Assembly: GCA_017893485.1 (NCBI GenBank)
Contig: CM030368.1
Coordinates: 177,192,504-177,256,503 of the forward strand
Length of the DNA: 64,000 nucleotides
Direction: 5' to 3'
Source of the DNA: Hemerocallis citrina
Lineage: Eukaryota > Streptophyta > Magnoliopsida > Asparagales > Asphodelaceae
In this document: piece by piece, positions 11,963-22,623 of the stretch
How positions within the stretch are numbered: position 1 is the stretch's first letter
Layout of the letters: every line of letters starts with the position of its first letter
Made by a program: the position numbers and the translations under genes
Notes under the pieces: generated by a model
Told to the model about the DNA's origin: nothing
Databases searched by the model: none
Seen by the model: only the letters and a program-made list of their open reading frames with translations

Positions 11963-12238
11963 ATGGAGGATTACATCTTTCCATCTACCATTTTGGTGCA
12001 ACCTGATGTTGAGAGGGCAAATCTGCAACTAGACGTCAATGAAGGCAAATTGCAACTGAACGTCGGGGAGGCAAGGTCCGTAACCAAATTTCCAGAAGGC
12101 AAACTGCAATCGGATATCGTAGAGGCAATTTTGTAACTTGAGGTCAAGAAGACAAGTCTGCAGTTGGATACCAACGAGGCGAACCTACACCAGAAGGAGA
12201 TATTATACTTAGATAACTCCTACTTTGTTTTTCTATGA
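11963..12238 (+). pseudogene. Short LARD ORF with 9-residue repeats, one internal stop
   Basis: An ATG at 11,963 opens 57 codons to a TAA at 12,134; the same frame then continues 33 codons to a TGA at 12,236. From codon 20 the product is built of 27-bp units giving a KLQLNVGEA-like pattern (NLQLDVNEG, KLQLNVGEA, KLQSDIVEA, with LQLDTNEAN after the stop). This short stretch stands out as protein-like in an AT-rich non-coding interior. I do not recognise the family; a degenerate coiled coil from an ancestral gag is possible but unproven. Confidence 0.4.
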
Positions 12239-13361
12239 TATTTACTTACCCTTATTCCATTTTGTACTAGCTTATAAATTTTATAATATTTTACAACCTA
12301 ACATTATATTATTTAAACTGATTTCTATATCTATCCTACTTGTGTATTTACTATTTAAATCTCAACTATTTTGCCGTCTTCTTCTTTATTTTGAATCTTT
12401 TCATGAGTAACTATTTCATACCACTTTATCGTATTTTGCTATTAACTTATCTTGGATTTGGTGGCTACTCACCTAACAAAAACAAAATTAGTATTTATAC
12501 TTTTCTTCGATTCGTAATTTATTTCTACATGATTAGTTTTCGCATTATTTCAATTATATGTTACTACTTTGACAACTATGATGTCTTTTTTTTTCCTACA
12601 AACTATTTATAATTTTCATATCATAATATTTGTTGTTTCACCCTATAATTTTTATACCCATGTACATATATAATTCTGTATGCTGGTTTTTCTTGCTCTA
12701 CTTGACAACTCGAAAGTATTTCGATGTATGCCTACTATATCTCTAATTTTCAAATGGTATGTGTAATTATTATATTTACCTCACAAATTATTTTATTAAT
12801 TGGAATACAAAATCATTTTATGTTTTCTATGCTTTCAACTAAATTTCATTCTCGTTTGTTTTCAAACTCTATTTCAACGGTCTTCTTTTAAAATTGCTAC
12901 TTCAATTTTTGGTCACACAATACCAATTCAGTTTTGCGATTTTTATTCTATCGTTTATTACTCTGATGAAGTGTGACTACTAAACATACTTATAAAGTAT
13001 CTATTGGCTATATTTCTCTTTATTGCATTGTTTTTCAAAATTAATGACTAAGTTTATTTTTCATTTTTCTAATGGTTTGCCTAATATTATTATTCTTGCA
13101 TGGAAATTTCTCTCAATCTATCCCATCTTTTGTCACATTTATTTTCTTATGCTACTTTCTAGATTTTCTAGTTCTATTCTTATGAAATTTTGATACCCAT
13201 AATTTTCTTATATAGAGTTTGTCGTGTTTTCCACATTGCGTATTCTATACTACATTTATTTTCTTGATATTTACAGTTTTCTATAAACAATAATGATATT
13301 TTCTTTAGTGTTTACAAAATACAACCTTTACCCTAGTGAGTTCTGGGGACGGAATTGTTCT

Positions 13362-13374
13362 AAGGGGAGGAGAG
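13362..13374 (+). other. LARD polypurine tract
   Basis: AAGGGGAGGAGAG directly before the 3' LTR, the expected plus-strand primer. The same layout precedes the chromovirus LTR on minus at 48,157-48,175. Confidence 0.85.
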
Positions 13375-14492
13375 TGTAACACCCCGCAAAATTGGAAATG
13401 ACAATTTTGCCATCGGGTGTTACGCACGTGCATTTTGTACCCTTACTGGTGATATCCGTAACGCAATTCAATATGTAATTTGAATTCCGACAATTTGTGC
13501 ATTTCCCGTATTCTTAAAATCCCATTTAAGTCAACTCAAATGCTAAATTTCAATCTTGATATTTTACGTGCTTTTTACGTGTTTTTGATGCACGTATCGA
13601 TTCTGTGTTTCCACCATTACGTGTAATATTTTCTATATGCCTAAATTATTTATTTTATGTATTCGAATCCATTTTATAAAACGAAAATTCATTTTCTCGC
13701 ATTTTGACATAAAAACTTATTTACGTATAATGCACGTGTTTCCTACGTACGTAGTGACTACGTCGTGGAATGTATATAAAATTAATAAATATATTTTCTT
13801 TTTATTATCTTTAACATTTTTCTGTTGATAACGTTGAATCTCGCATTTTTGATATTTTACTCGCAATGCACGTGTTTTTGGTGCACGTGTTTAAGCGTAT
13901 TCCTTCTTCAAAATAAATTTCATGAAATGTGTGTATATCTATTTTAATTGTGCATGAAAAAGTATAATTTTAATTAAATAATTTTTATATACATCTAATG
14001 TATTATATACATATATTTTAATTTAAATAAGTAATTAAATTTGTGAATGAAGTGTGTGCATGTGCGGAGCACGTACAAGCGTTTTGCAAAAGAGAGGGAA
14101 ATGGCCGGTTGGATTTTTTGCATAGGAGGGGAAAATGAATTTGATTTGGAGAGTGGCTTAGTGGGTGCACTAGTGGAGGGTGGTTATTTTAACTACTCAA
14201 CTTTTAACCTATAAAAATACCCCCTACACCCTTCTTCTTCATCAAACCCTATCTTTCCTTCTCTGTTTTCATTTCCGAGAGCCATAAAACCCCCCAAATC
14301 CAGCAAGTCCTTCTTTGCCTTTTTGTTTATCCACCATACATTTGAGTACGTCCATTCATATATATGTTAGTCCAATTGCCTACACATTTGCATCTCCCCT
14401 TTCTCTGTCCATTCCGAAAACCACCAGACCAACCCCTGTTGCTTTACCCACACAACACACTTCATACTCTTATATACCTATATCTTATTCTA

Positions 14493-14663
<171 letters not shown>

Positions 14664-15529
14664 CATATATATGTACATATATGGGAGATGAGTTGAGGTT
14701 GCTTCCTAGGTGGTTGCCGAAATGAAGGTGCTTGCTGTTGCTTACTGAGAATGAGCTTGGAGCTTTGATTTGGTGCACAGATTTCGAGGAGGCCGAATCA
14801 GAGTTTCTTTAGGAGCTCCTAATTTTAGGAGTTCACTTGAATACATCACAATTTGGGTGGGTGTTTCTTAAATCCTTTCTAATTTAGGAGTAGAAATTGC
14901 ATGATAGATAATATACAATTATTTGTTAATTGGTATGATGAAATTGTATAATAGATAAAGTAGAGTTTAAATTGCTAAATTTTAATTGGTGTGGGAGATG
15001 TGAATTGCTTAATCTATTCTCTAAAATTATGATTGTTAGTTTGAAATGCTATAATTGAAGAAACGTGATTTGCATGGAAATTGATGCATGATAAGACATT
15101 GGTTAAAATAATGGAAATGTGCAGAAAAGAATTGTTTGATTCTAATGTGGTAAAGAAGTGCGGATCTAATCTCACTAATATTCATTTTATGAGTATAGAA
15201 ATTTTATAAGAAAAGTTTTTGGTGAAAGACAACATTTTTGTTTGGAAAATTGATTATATGTGTTTTTATGCATTTTGAAGAAAGATTTTATTATATTGCA
15301 AAAATGAGAAACTTATAAAATTGAGAACATGGACGATATTGTTTTTCAAAGAAACACATTCTGGGAAAATTATTTAAATTTTGTAGAAGTACAAATCAAT
15401 TGAAAGATCGAGTTTTTAATAAAACACCCTTTTGTGGAAAGTGTGTTGTCAAATTGTGAAAAAAATCATTGTTGCTTTTCAATGTCGAAAATATATTCAT
15501 GATTCACTTTAACTGCAACCTGGTGAAAT

Positions 15530-15850
15530 CGACAGTCGACCGAGCTAGAGTCGACAGTCGACTGTCAAATATTAAATTTCATATTTTTCTACAAGACAGT
15601 CGACTGTCTACTTTTCAACAGTCGACTGTTACTGTCTTGGCTATTGGTCCTTGAGTTTTGAAGTTTTGCAGGACAGTCGATTGACCCTTTGTCAACAGTC
15701 GACTGAACTGACTGTGTATTTGAGTTTCAAAGTTTCGCAGGACGGTCGTTTGGACATTTTTCCACAGTCGACTGAACTGGCTTTTGGTTCTTGAGTTTGA
15801 GGTCTCGCAGAATAGCCGACTGTCAACTTTTAACAGTCGACTGCAACTGT
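15530..15850 (+). repeat. GTCGAC palindrome cluster (3' LTR copy)
   Basis: Counterpart of 9,110-9,420 with a few substitutions that alter some of the palindromes. Confidence 0.85.
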
Positions 15851-17219
15851 CTTGGCTGATGAATTTTCCTGAGTTTGGATTTGACTTTTGACATGTGAAA
15901 GTTGAGCAAGATTAAATATGAGATTTTATGATTATTAATATTTGATTAAGATTACTTGATTTGAACACAATGTGATTAGAGATTAAATTGATAAAGAGGA
16001 TGAATTAATTTATATCATGTTATGAGATTATAAAAGAGATGTTTTGAGAAAGAGTTTGTGAATAAAAGAATTGAAATGATTATTTGAGATTGATAATAAA
16101 TTATTGTTGATCTCTAGGAAGAGATAGTTGTTGGAATCTAGAGACTAGGCGAGACCCTAGACACCGGCAGTTTTGTTTATGATTTTGAGAGCTAACCGTT
16201 GAGGGTTGAGCGTCTCTTGAGAAATAGCCAGGTAGGCTGACTGTCTCTTTTGTTTGATTTAAGTCCAGTAGGGTAAGCTAGCTCTAGGTTGTGATGATTT
16301 TCTTTTAAAAACAACATTGTAAGGATTAGAAACAATAGAGAAAATGTGATGAAAGTAAGAGAAAAACACAAGTATGAGGACCTCGAGTCTACGGTGTGAG
16401 AGTGATTCATAGGTTGCCTACATGATGAGTCAAGTCTTGGCGTGGACACTACTCCGGATTTATCAAGATCGTGGCGACGCTTGTGGGATGTTTGATTGAC
16501 TACGGATGGTGCCATGGTCCATGACGGAGGCTGAATTGACCGTAGGCTCTGCATGATACATCATGTTATGACGTGGGATTCCCCTCCAGGTTGTCTGGAC
16601 ATGGGCTCGTAGATCATAGAACATCTAGGATACTTACCGTAGTTACCGTAGTAGTTTAAGTGATGGCGAGGGATTGAACCCTACAAGTTGAAGAACGATT
16701 AAGGGCTTGCCCTAGGACCTATGTAGTATGGGATGCATAGAATTCGAACAAGTGCGCATTAGTGTCATGTAATGTAAATAACTGTATTAAGGACTAAGTG
16801 CACTACACAACACGACATCAGTAGGATAGTCCCTTTGTAGTTTTGTTTATGATCAAGTTTGTGGTTTGCTAAAGTATTTATGAATCGTTATACTGTTTCG
16901 GCATAGTGAGGATGACCGTGTGTAATATTTCGTCGGTTATAAGCAACTGACGTGCTCACAGTTTTACATGCAGGACTTGGAGTTTACAAGAAGAAATAAA
17001 GATGATTGTTGCTGTTGATTATCTAAATGTTAAAGTTGTAACAATTGTACATTTGTTGTTATTGTATTTTATTTATTCCTCTGCTTGTTAATGTAAAAGA
17101 CTCTGACGTAATTATTGTTGAAATGAAAGTTTAAATTTCCTTGTAAAATTGTACGAAGTGAAGTGTAAAGATCCCGTGGAACTTCGAATTCGGTCTTATT
17201 TGGAATTCGGGGTGTTACA

Positions 17220-17443
17220 TCCTCCACTCCACCAACCACTTCCACGTCGTCGCCCTCCTCCTCCATTCGCACACTTCTTTCCGAGTCAGTCAATTCCACT
17301 ACGAAAGGCTTTCTGATGCGAAGCGGCTTGACGTCGTAAACCGTCTTCCTTGTCTCCCAAGACGTGGAGTCGGAGAGACGTGGGCCATCACACCGAACCG
17401 ATGTGGAGGCTGAACGAACCAGACTGAGCCCTTGACATAACAA
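17220..17443 (-). pseudogene. Tat-1 antisense ORF, proximal part
   Basis: On minus, an open frame runs from about 17,443 to the LARD target site. It has a RIRKPFVVEL stretch and then an acidic MEEEGDDVEVVGGVE segment. Continuing past one copy of the TSD into the 7,089 side keeps the frame and the acidic character, which shows the LARD landed inside this ORF. A TATATAT box on minus lies about 130 bp upstream. Family by position: the antisense ORF typical of Tat elements. It is broken by the insertion and by later frameshifts. Confidence 0.6.
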
Positions 17444-17816
17444 AATTACAAACCTATTTAAATTGCCGGAAAGTTTGCCGAAAAGGTCACCGATGGTGTT
17501 TGCACTGTGTTGGAGATAAAAACTTGAGAACTTAGAGAGAGAAAGCTAAAGTGAAAAATGAGAAGGGAGTGGGGGATATATAGTGAACCCAGTGACTCCT
17601 CGATTTCTGCAAATCCTATGACTCCTCGAACTTCGCACGCGTGACGTCAGCATCACACGTGTCACTACAGGAGTGGCCCACATGTAGGGCAATTCCTCTC
17701 TAAGTCTAATTTTTCTCCAAGTCCAAAACGCTCGAGCCACGGCATACACTTCGAGCCCACCATCAAAGAAACAAGCTTTTGGCCAGTTATGGAGCCACCA
17801 GGCTCCTTCAAAGCAA
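17444..17816 (-). other. Probable 5' region of the Tat-1 antisense gene
   Basis: Read on minus, a TATATAT box (17,574-17,581) is followed by a pyrimidine-rich leader and then the ORF at 17,443. Upstream of the box (17,600-17,816) I see no coding sequence before the 74-bp array. Confidence 0.45.
17574..17581 (-). promoter_or_regulatory. TATA-like box for the Tat-1 antisense ORF
   Basis: TATATAT on minus within GGTTCACTATATATCCCCC. Placement parallels the TATA box of the Tat-2 antisense gene (36,093). Confidence 0.45.
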
Positions 17817-18698
17817 GGCCATCAGGCTCGATGCTCGGTTTGTGCCTCGAGCAAGCAACCAGATTTCTCACTAAAAGCACCTCAAAGTAAGGCCATCAGG
17901 CTCGACGCTCGGCATGTGCCTCGAGCAAGCAGCCAGCTTTCTCACAAAAAGTGCATCAAAGCAAGGCCATCAGGCTCGATGCTCGGCATGTGCCTTGAGC
18001 AGGCAACCAGCTTTCTCACAAAAAGCACCTCAAAGCGAGGCCATCAGGCTCGATGCTCGGCATGTGCCTTGAACAGGCAGCTAGCTTTCTCACAAAAAGC
18101 ACCTCAAAGCATGGCCATCAGGCTCGACGCTCGGCATGTGCCTCGATCAAGCAGCCAACTTTCTCACTAAAAATGCCTCAAAGCAAGGCCATAAGGTTTG
18201 ACGCTTGGCATGTGCCTCGAGCAGGCAACCGGATTTCTCACAAAAAGCGTATCAAAGTAAGGCCATCAGGTTCGACGCTCGGCAGGTGCCTCGAGCAGGC
18301 AACCAACTTTCTCACAAAAAGTGCCTCAAAGTAAGGCCATCAGACTCGACGCTCGGCATGTGCCTTGAGCAAGCAGCTAGCTTTTTCAAAAAAAGCACCT
18401 TAAAGCAAGGCCTTTAGGCTCGACGCTCGGCATGTGCCTGAGCAGGCAGCCAACTTTCTCACAAAAAGTGCCTCAAAGGAAGGCCATCAGGCTCGACGCT
18501 CGGCATGTTCCTCGAGCAGGCAACCAGCTTTCTCACAAAAAGTACCTCAAAGTAAGGCCATCAGGCTCGACGCTCGGCAAGTGCCTCAAGCAGGTAGCCA
18601 ACTTTCTCACCAAAAGCGCCACAAAGCAAGGCAATCAGGCTCGGAGCTCGGCACGTACCTCGAGCAGGCATGCAACTATCTCAGAAAGTGCCTCTCTC
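17817..18698 (+). repeat. 74-bp tandem array (about 12 units) in Tat-1
   Basis: GGCCATCAGG recurs at 17,817, 17,891, 17,965, 18,039, 18,113, 18,187, 18,261, 18,335, 18,409, 18,482, 18,556 and 18,630. The spacing is 74 bp throughout except one 73. Each unit has GCTCGA and TCGAGC as inverted partners around GGCATGTGCC. The array lies between the antisense ORF and the polypurine tract. Because 74 is not a multiple of three, reading frames shift at every unit. Confidence 0.93.
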
Positions 18699-19070
18699 GT
18701 AGCGCTCGGCACTGGCCCCAAGGCCACATGGCTCAGAGCTCGGCTCGTACCTCGAGCAGGCACACAACTCCCTCCGAAAGCGCCTCGTTCGTAGCGCTCG
18801 GGACCGACCCCAAGGCCACATGGCTAGGAGCTCGGAACAAACCTCGAGCAAGCACAAAGCTCGCTTAGAAAGCACCTCCTTCATAGCTCTCGGCACCAAC
18901 CCCGAGCGAGCTAGAGGCTCAGTGCTCGGCACAAAACTCGAGCAGACATGCAACTTTCTCTTAGAAAGCGCCTCACTCGAAGCGCTCTGCACCGACCCCC
19001 CAAGCTTGAATCTCGTCACCAAACACCCAAGCTCGGCGCTCGGCTCGGAAAAGCCACACACCATGCTCGG
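18699..19070 (+). repeat. Diverged 92-96-bp array derived from the 74-bp unit
   Basis: AGCGCTCGG-type starts lie at 18,699, 18,791, 18,883 and 18,979. Units keep CCTCGAGCAGGCA and the TTTCTCA/AGAAAGCGCCTC segment of the 74-bp unit but gain about 18 bp (CCAAGGCCACATGGCT-like). This looks like a longer derivative of the same monomer. Confidence 0.75.
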
Positions 19071-19189
19071 CTCAGTCCCGACCCCAAACAGTTGTTTCGG
19101 GGTTTCACTATCACATCTTCGCAAAAACACTCTCCTCAAATCTTCTCACAAGAACGGACTACTCCTTGATGGCTGGTATGCACAACCTT

Positions 19190-19207
19190 CCAGGAGTAGG
19201 GGGATTA
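19190..19207 (+). other. Tat-1 polypurine tract
   Basis: AGGAGTAGGGGGATTA just before TGATGTGAG. Tat-2 has GAGAGTGGGGGACTCG before TGATGTGG (minus, 34,431-34,450), which supports this LTR boundary. Confidence 0.7.
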
Positions 19208-19375
19208 TGATGTGAGTATAAGTAACGTGGCCCAACCAGGGTCGTCGGATCTCCTCTGTATTCGCTCATCTCAGATAATCAGGTCAAAAGGTCCAATGAG
19301 CCTTCTACAACTTCAGGCCCACAGACAAACAGGTCTAACCCGGTCCATTAGGGTTAGATACTCGTTTACTCTACC

Positions 19376-19383
19376 TATAAATA
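19376..19383 (+). promoter_or_regulatory. TATA box in Tat-1 3' LTR
   Basis: TATAAATA about 168 bp into the LTR. Confidence 0.6.
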
Positions 19384-19497
19384 CCAGGCCCCCTCCGCCT
19401 TAAAAAAGGTAATCCCAAATTTTTCACCTGAACCCTAGCTTCCTTCACTTTTTCCAATGACTAACTAGATCGTCGGAGGGCCTGTCGCAGGGATTTT

Positions 19498-21012
19498 TGA
19501 TGTGATTTTTTGCAAGTGTACAAAATCACAACAAGTAGTATAGTTTAAGTGAAAAAGAGTGTCGATCCCATAAGGACTAATTATTTTATTGAGTACCAAA
19601 ATTTACTAGATTAACTACTATTTGGAAAATCGAAAATATGGTAAAATGATAACTAAACTAAATTAACCAAAAGGAAATAACTAAACTAATTAAAAAGAAC
19701 GAGATCTGAAATTTTGTTGTTTATTAATTGCAAAAACTAGTTCTGGGCTTTTGATTTCACCTAGTTAATCCCACACAATTAATAATTCCATATCACAAGA
19801 AATTTTTACTTTTCCAAGTTGTAGACCAAAATCACTTAATTATTCAATGTTTTCACTCGAACAACACAAAAAATATCCCCAATTAACAGTTCTTCATATC
19901 TCTATGCAAATTTAATCAATTGAAAACTCATTAAGTTGTATGGATTTTTTTATAGTCACATTAATCGGGTAAATCATCACTAATTTCGCTCAATCAATGG
20001 TGTTTAATTTTATAGTCCTAAATCACAAAATATCTCTTGGTCTCTCCATGATCCAATAAATCATACAAAAAATGGTCAAACAATTGTAAGCAATAAGAAC
20101 AAAAATTAAAAACACAACCATGGAAAAGTAATTTAATAAAATAATATGGAACTAGAATTGTCTTCTCACAACTAGGCTACATCAAAGCCCTAAAAAAATA
20201 AATTTAGTTCATTATGGATTTGCAACTAACAAATATGTTTTTTGATTGCATAATAAAAATTAGAAGAGAAGAAGAAAAACTCATTTTTATTGTTGTTGTT
20301 GCTTGAAGCTGTCAAGATCCCTCTTCTTCAATCTGTTTCTCTTCAAGATCTTCTCTTCTTCCTCTAGCCTCCAAGATAGATTCCACATTCGCATCTATAT
20401 ATAGCCCTTAAAGAAACCCTAAAAAAAGATATAAAAATACAGCCCATTGGACCCGAAACCCGCATTCAAAATATAACATCAGCGCCAATGCGGTCGACCG
20501 CAACTTCGGACGGTTGACCGTTCATGCCCTTCATGTGTACAGGGTTTTTACAGAGATAGGGACGGTCGACTGCGCGGTCGACTGGTCATTCGGTCGGGTG
20601 TGCGGTCGATTGTCCACTTGTTGTTTTCTGTGCGCAGGCTGTAGAAAAATTGATTTTCCCGGAGCTACAGAACTCCGTTTGTGAAGAGTGAGTACTAGTT
20701 TCGAAGAAGAATTGACGACCGACATCTTTCATTTAGATCACAAATTCAGATTCGTCCATATTAAGGTTCAAAATAGCCATACAAGTTCTAGGTGATGTTC
20801 TTACTGCTTTTTTGCATTGCTTTGTTTCTCCAACTCCAAGCTCCATGACTTCGTGTATTTGAGCCCATATCATAACATCCATCTCATTCCTTCAAAAACA
20901 AATAAATAAATAAAATTAAGTAGAAAGAAGATGAAATTCACAAAATAAGCGCGAACTCACAATTTTTATGCGTAAAACGAGTAATAAAAGCAGGTATAAA
21001 TTACACTCATCA
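19498..21012 (-). mobile_element. Probable solo LTR (about 1.5 kb) inside the Tat-1 LTR
   Basis: It is bounded by TGATGTGA on the left and CACTCATCA on the right, so on minus it begins TGATGAGTG and ends ACATCA, the usual TG...CA form. On minus it carries a TATATATAG box (20,395-20,404). A cluster of GGTCGACCG-like palindromes lies at 20,480-20,610. No coding domain is seen. The flanking Tat-1 LTR sequence is continuous on both sides. I could not find a clean 5-bp target duplication (ATTTT versus ATATA), so element type and exact ends are uncertain. Confidence 0.55.
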
Positions 21013-21187
21013 ATATATCCCGGTGTTTCTAGGCGCTTTGCAGGTGTTCCGGTCGGCTAGCCATTAGCTACTCTTCTGAGTCGACCTCCAATAACAGACC
21101 GGATCTGCTGTTGAGACATGTCCCTTCCACTTCATAAATTACAAGGACTCACACCTGTTGCTCGCTCACCGAAAACAATCAACATCA

Positions 21188-21953
21188 ACTTATATTGTTT
21201 CAGTAAGATCATTCTTTGATCTTATTTGTTTCTTTGAGAAGTTATTATATATATATATTTTAAGTTAAATTTTCTTAGCAAATAGGACCTGCTCAAATTA
21301 CATTTTATAATTTTTTTGTGTGGGATTCTACATTTCATGATTATGAATGTCATTAGTTTGTATAGATATCAGATTTTTCTCTGTCCTTAACTCTCAGTTA
21401 TTAAGATTCATAGTTGTTCTTTCAGTGCATAATGATTCGCATTTCTTCTTACTCAGTCCCTTACTATAAGGTTTGAACAACTTTCAACTTTCGAGATAAA
21501 AGATACGTGCCATACAGGTGCACAACAACACCAGCATGGTTTGGATGATTGTTCTCAACTTTTAGCATCCTTCCATCACAAATCACAACTGAGAGAGGTT
21601 TCCATGCGGACAAATTTGAGTATAAGAATGGGATGAGTAATTCCAAGGCACAGGAGAACGAGTTTGTGTAGTGTTAGAGAGAATTTAATGTTATTCCTAC
21701 CTAGCCATTAGTCAATTGTATTGTCATGACAACGCTAGAAAAATTAAGATGCTTGTTAATGTGAGCCAAGCACTCGATCCAAAATGTTTTAGCTGTCACA
21801 GAAATATTGAGTTATGCCAAAATCTGTCCTTTACCAATTAGACCATACATGAGTGCAATGTACAACCCTAAAGTTAACCTTTTGGCTTTCAAATCTCTGT
21901 TTTTATGAAATCAAAGTTGAGAGAACATGTCTTTTGGAACGCAAGAAGCTAAC

Positions 21954-21988
<35 letters not shown>

Positions 21989-22020
21989 TTCCTTCTTTTT
22001 TTTTTGAGAATGAGCCCATA
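21188..22020. other. Unassigned DNA with a poly-C run
   Basis: No recognizable protein domain. One minus ORF at 21,464-21,646 (about 60 codons) matches nothing I know. A run of 34 C spans 21,955-21,988. This may be old host DNA flanking Tat-1. Confidence 0.4.
21955..21988. repeat. Poly-C run (34 bases)
   Basis: Uninterrupted C; the complementary G strand could form quadruplexes. Its exact length is prone to sequencing error. Confidence 0.9.
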
Positions 22021-22236
22021 TCTCTACTACTATAATGGGAGAAGTCCTTAGTCCTTAACCCAACCCGTGCAACGCACGTGTTGGGTTATGGACTAACTTT
22101 GGTAAATATTTTCGAAAGTGGATTAGTTTGGTAAATATTTTCGAAGGTGGATCAGTTTGGAAATTATTTTCTTTTTGCCCTTTTCATTATTCCTTCAATT
22201 TTTTCCACGTGCACGTGTGCACGTGTATGATACTAG
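22021..22236 (+). mobile_element. 216-bp non-autonomous Helitron
   Basis: It starts with TC (TCTCTACTACTATAATGGG) after an A and ends with CTAG before a T, the classical Helitron insertion between A and T. Just before the end is a perfect 8-bp stem with a 4-base loop (CACGTGCA-CGTG-TGCACGTG, 22,206-22,225), eleven bases from the terminus. An internal inverted repeat, AACCCAACCCGTGC and its partner, lies near 22,057-22,087. There is no coding capacity; a Rep/helicase would have to act in trans. Confidence 0.8.
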
Positions 22237-22357
22237 TTATTAATTAATTTCTGAATGGACTAGTGATGAACTCTCTTCAGGTATCCTGTGCACGTGTATG
22301 ATACTAGTTATTAATTAATTTCTGAATGGACTAGTGATGAACTCTCTTCAGGTATCC
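22216..22357 (+). repeat. 71-bp tandem duplication across the Helitron 3' end
   Basis: 22,216-22,286 and 22,287-22,357 are identical as far as I can see. Each contains the last 21 bases of the Helitron plus 50 bases of the downstream flank. Confidence 0.92.
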
Positions 22358-22615
22358 TAATAGAAATACCAAGTAGTGCTACCAAGGGAATATTAAGCTC
22401 CAACATTGTCATCTCTGCAGATATGAAGTACTAAGTAGCTCAAAACAAGGTACACATAGTCTCTGGTATAGCAGTTGTGTTCGGGAAGGAGAACCATCTC
22501 ACCACCTCCAACATGAGTTCCGGAAGAGAATGGCCAGTTTGACTTTTCTCAAAAACCCCTACCATCAGATTATGTGCGGTACACATGTTTTCTTTTAAGA
22601 AAGCGGTAGGATATG
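22358..22615. other. Unassigned DNA, possible old exon on minus
   Basis: On minus, an open stretch of 75 codons (22,667-22,440) runs into the hAT insertion at its start. A GHSLPELMLEVVRWFSFP segment looks protein-like, but I do not recognise it. It could be a fragment of a host gene cut by the hAT element. Confidence 0.25.
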
Positions 22616-22623
22616 ATGTGTGT

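Larger units (their letters stand above)
10810..13361 (+). other. LARD internal region without gag or pol
   Basis: Very AT-rich 2.55 kb. No protease, RT, RNase H, integrase or zinc-knuckle motif appears in any frame. It contains a tRNA-like fragment (11,066-11,108) and a short ORF with 9-residue repeats (11,963-12,238); otherwise I see nothing coding. Confidence 0.8.
19208..21187 (+). repeat. Tat-1 3' LTR, split by an inserted LTR
   Basis: It starts TGATGTGAG right after the polypurine tract and has a TATAAATA box at 19,376-19,383. It is interrupted at 19,498, resumes at 21,013 with CCCGGTGTTTCTAGGCGC, and ends near an ACATCA at about 21,187. Without the insertion it would be about 465 bp. 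The end is inferred because the 5' LTR is outside the window. Confidence 0.65.

Noticed and set aside
17817..18698. Regular repeats that could suggest a CRISPR array
   Set aside because: The 74-bp units are repeated as a whole with no unique spacers, in a plant retrotransposon 3' region.
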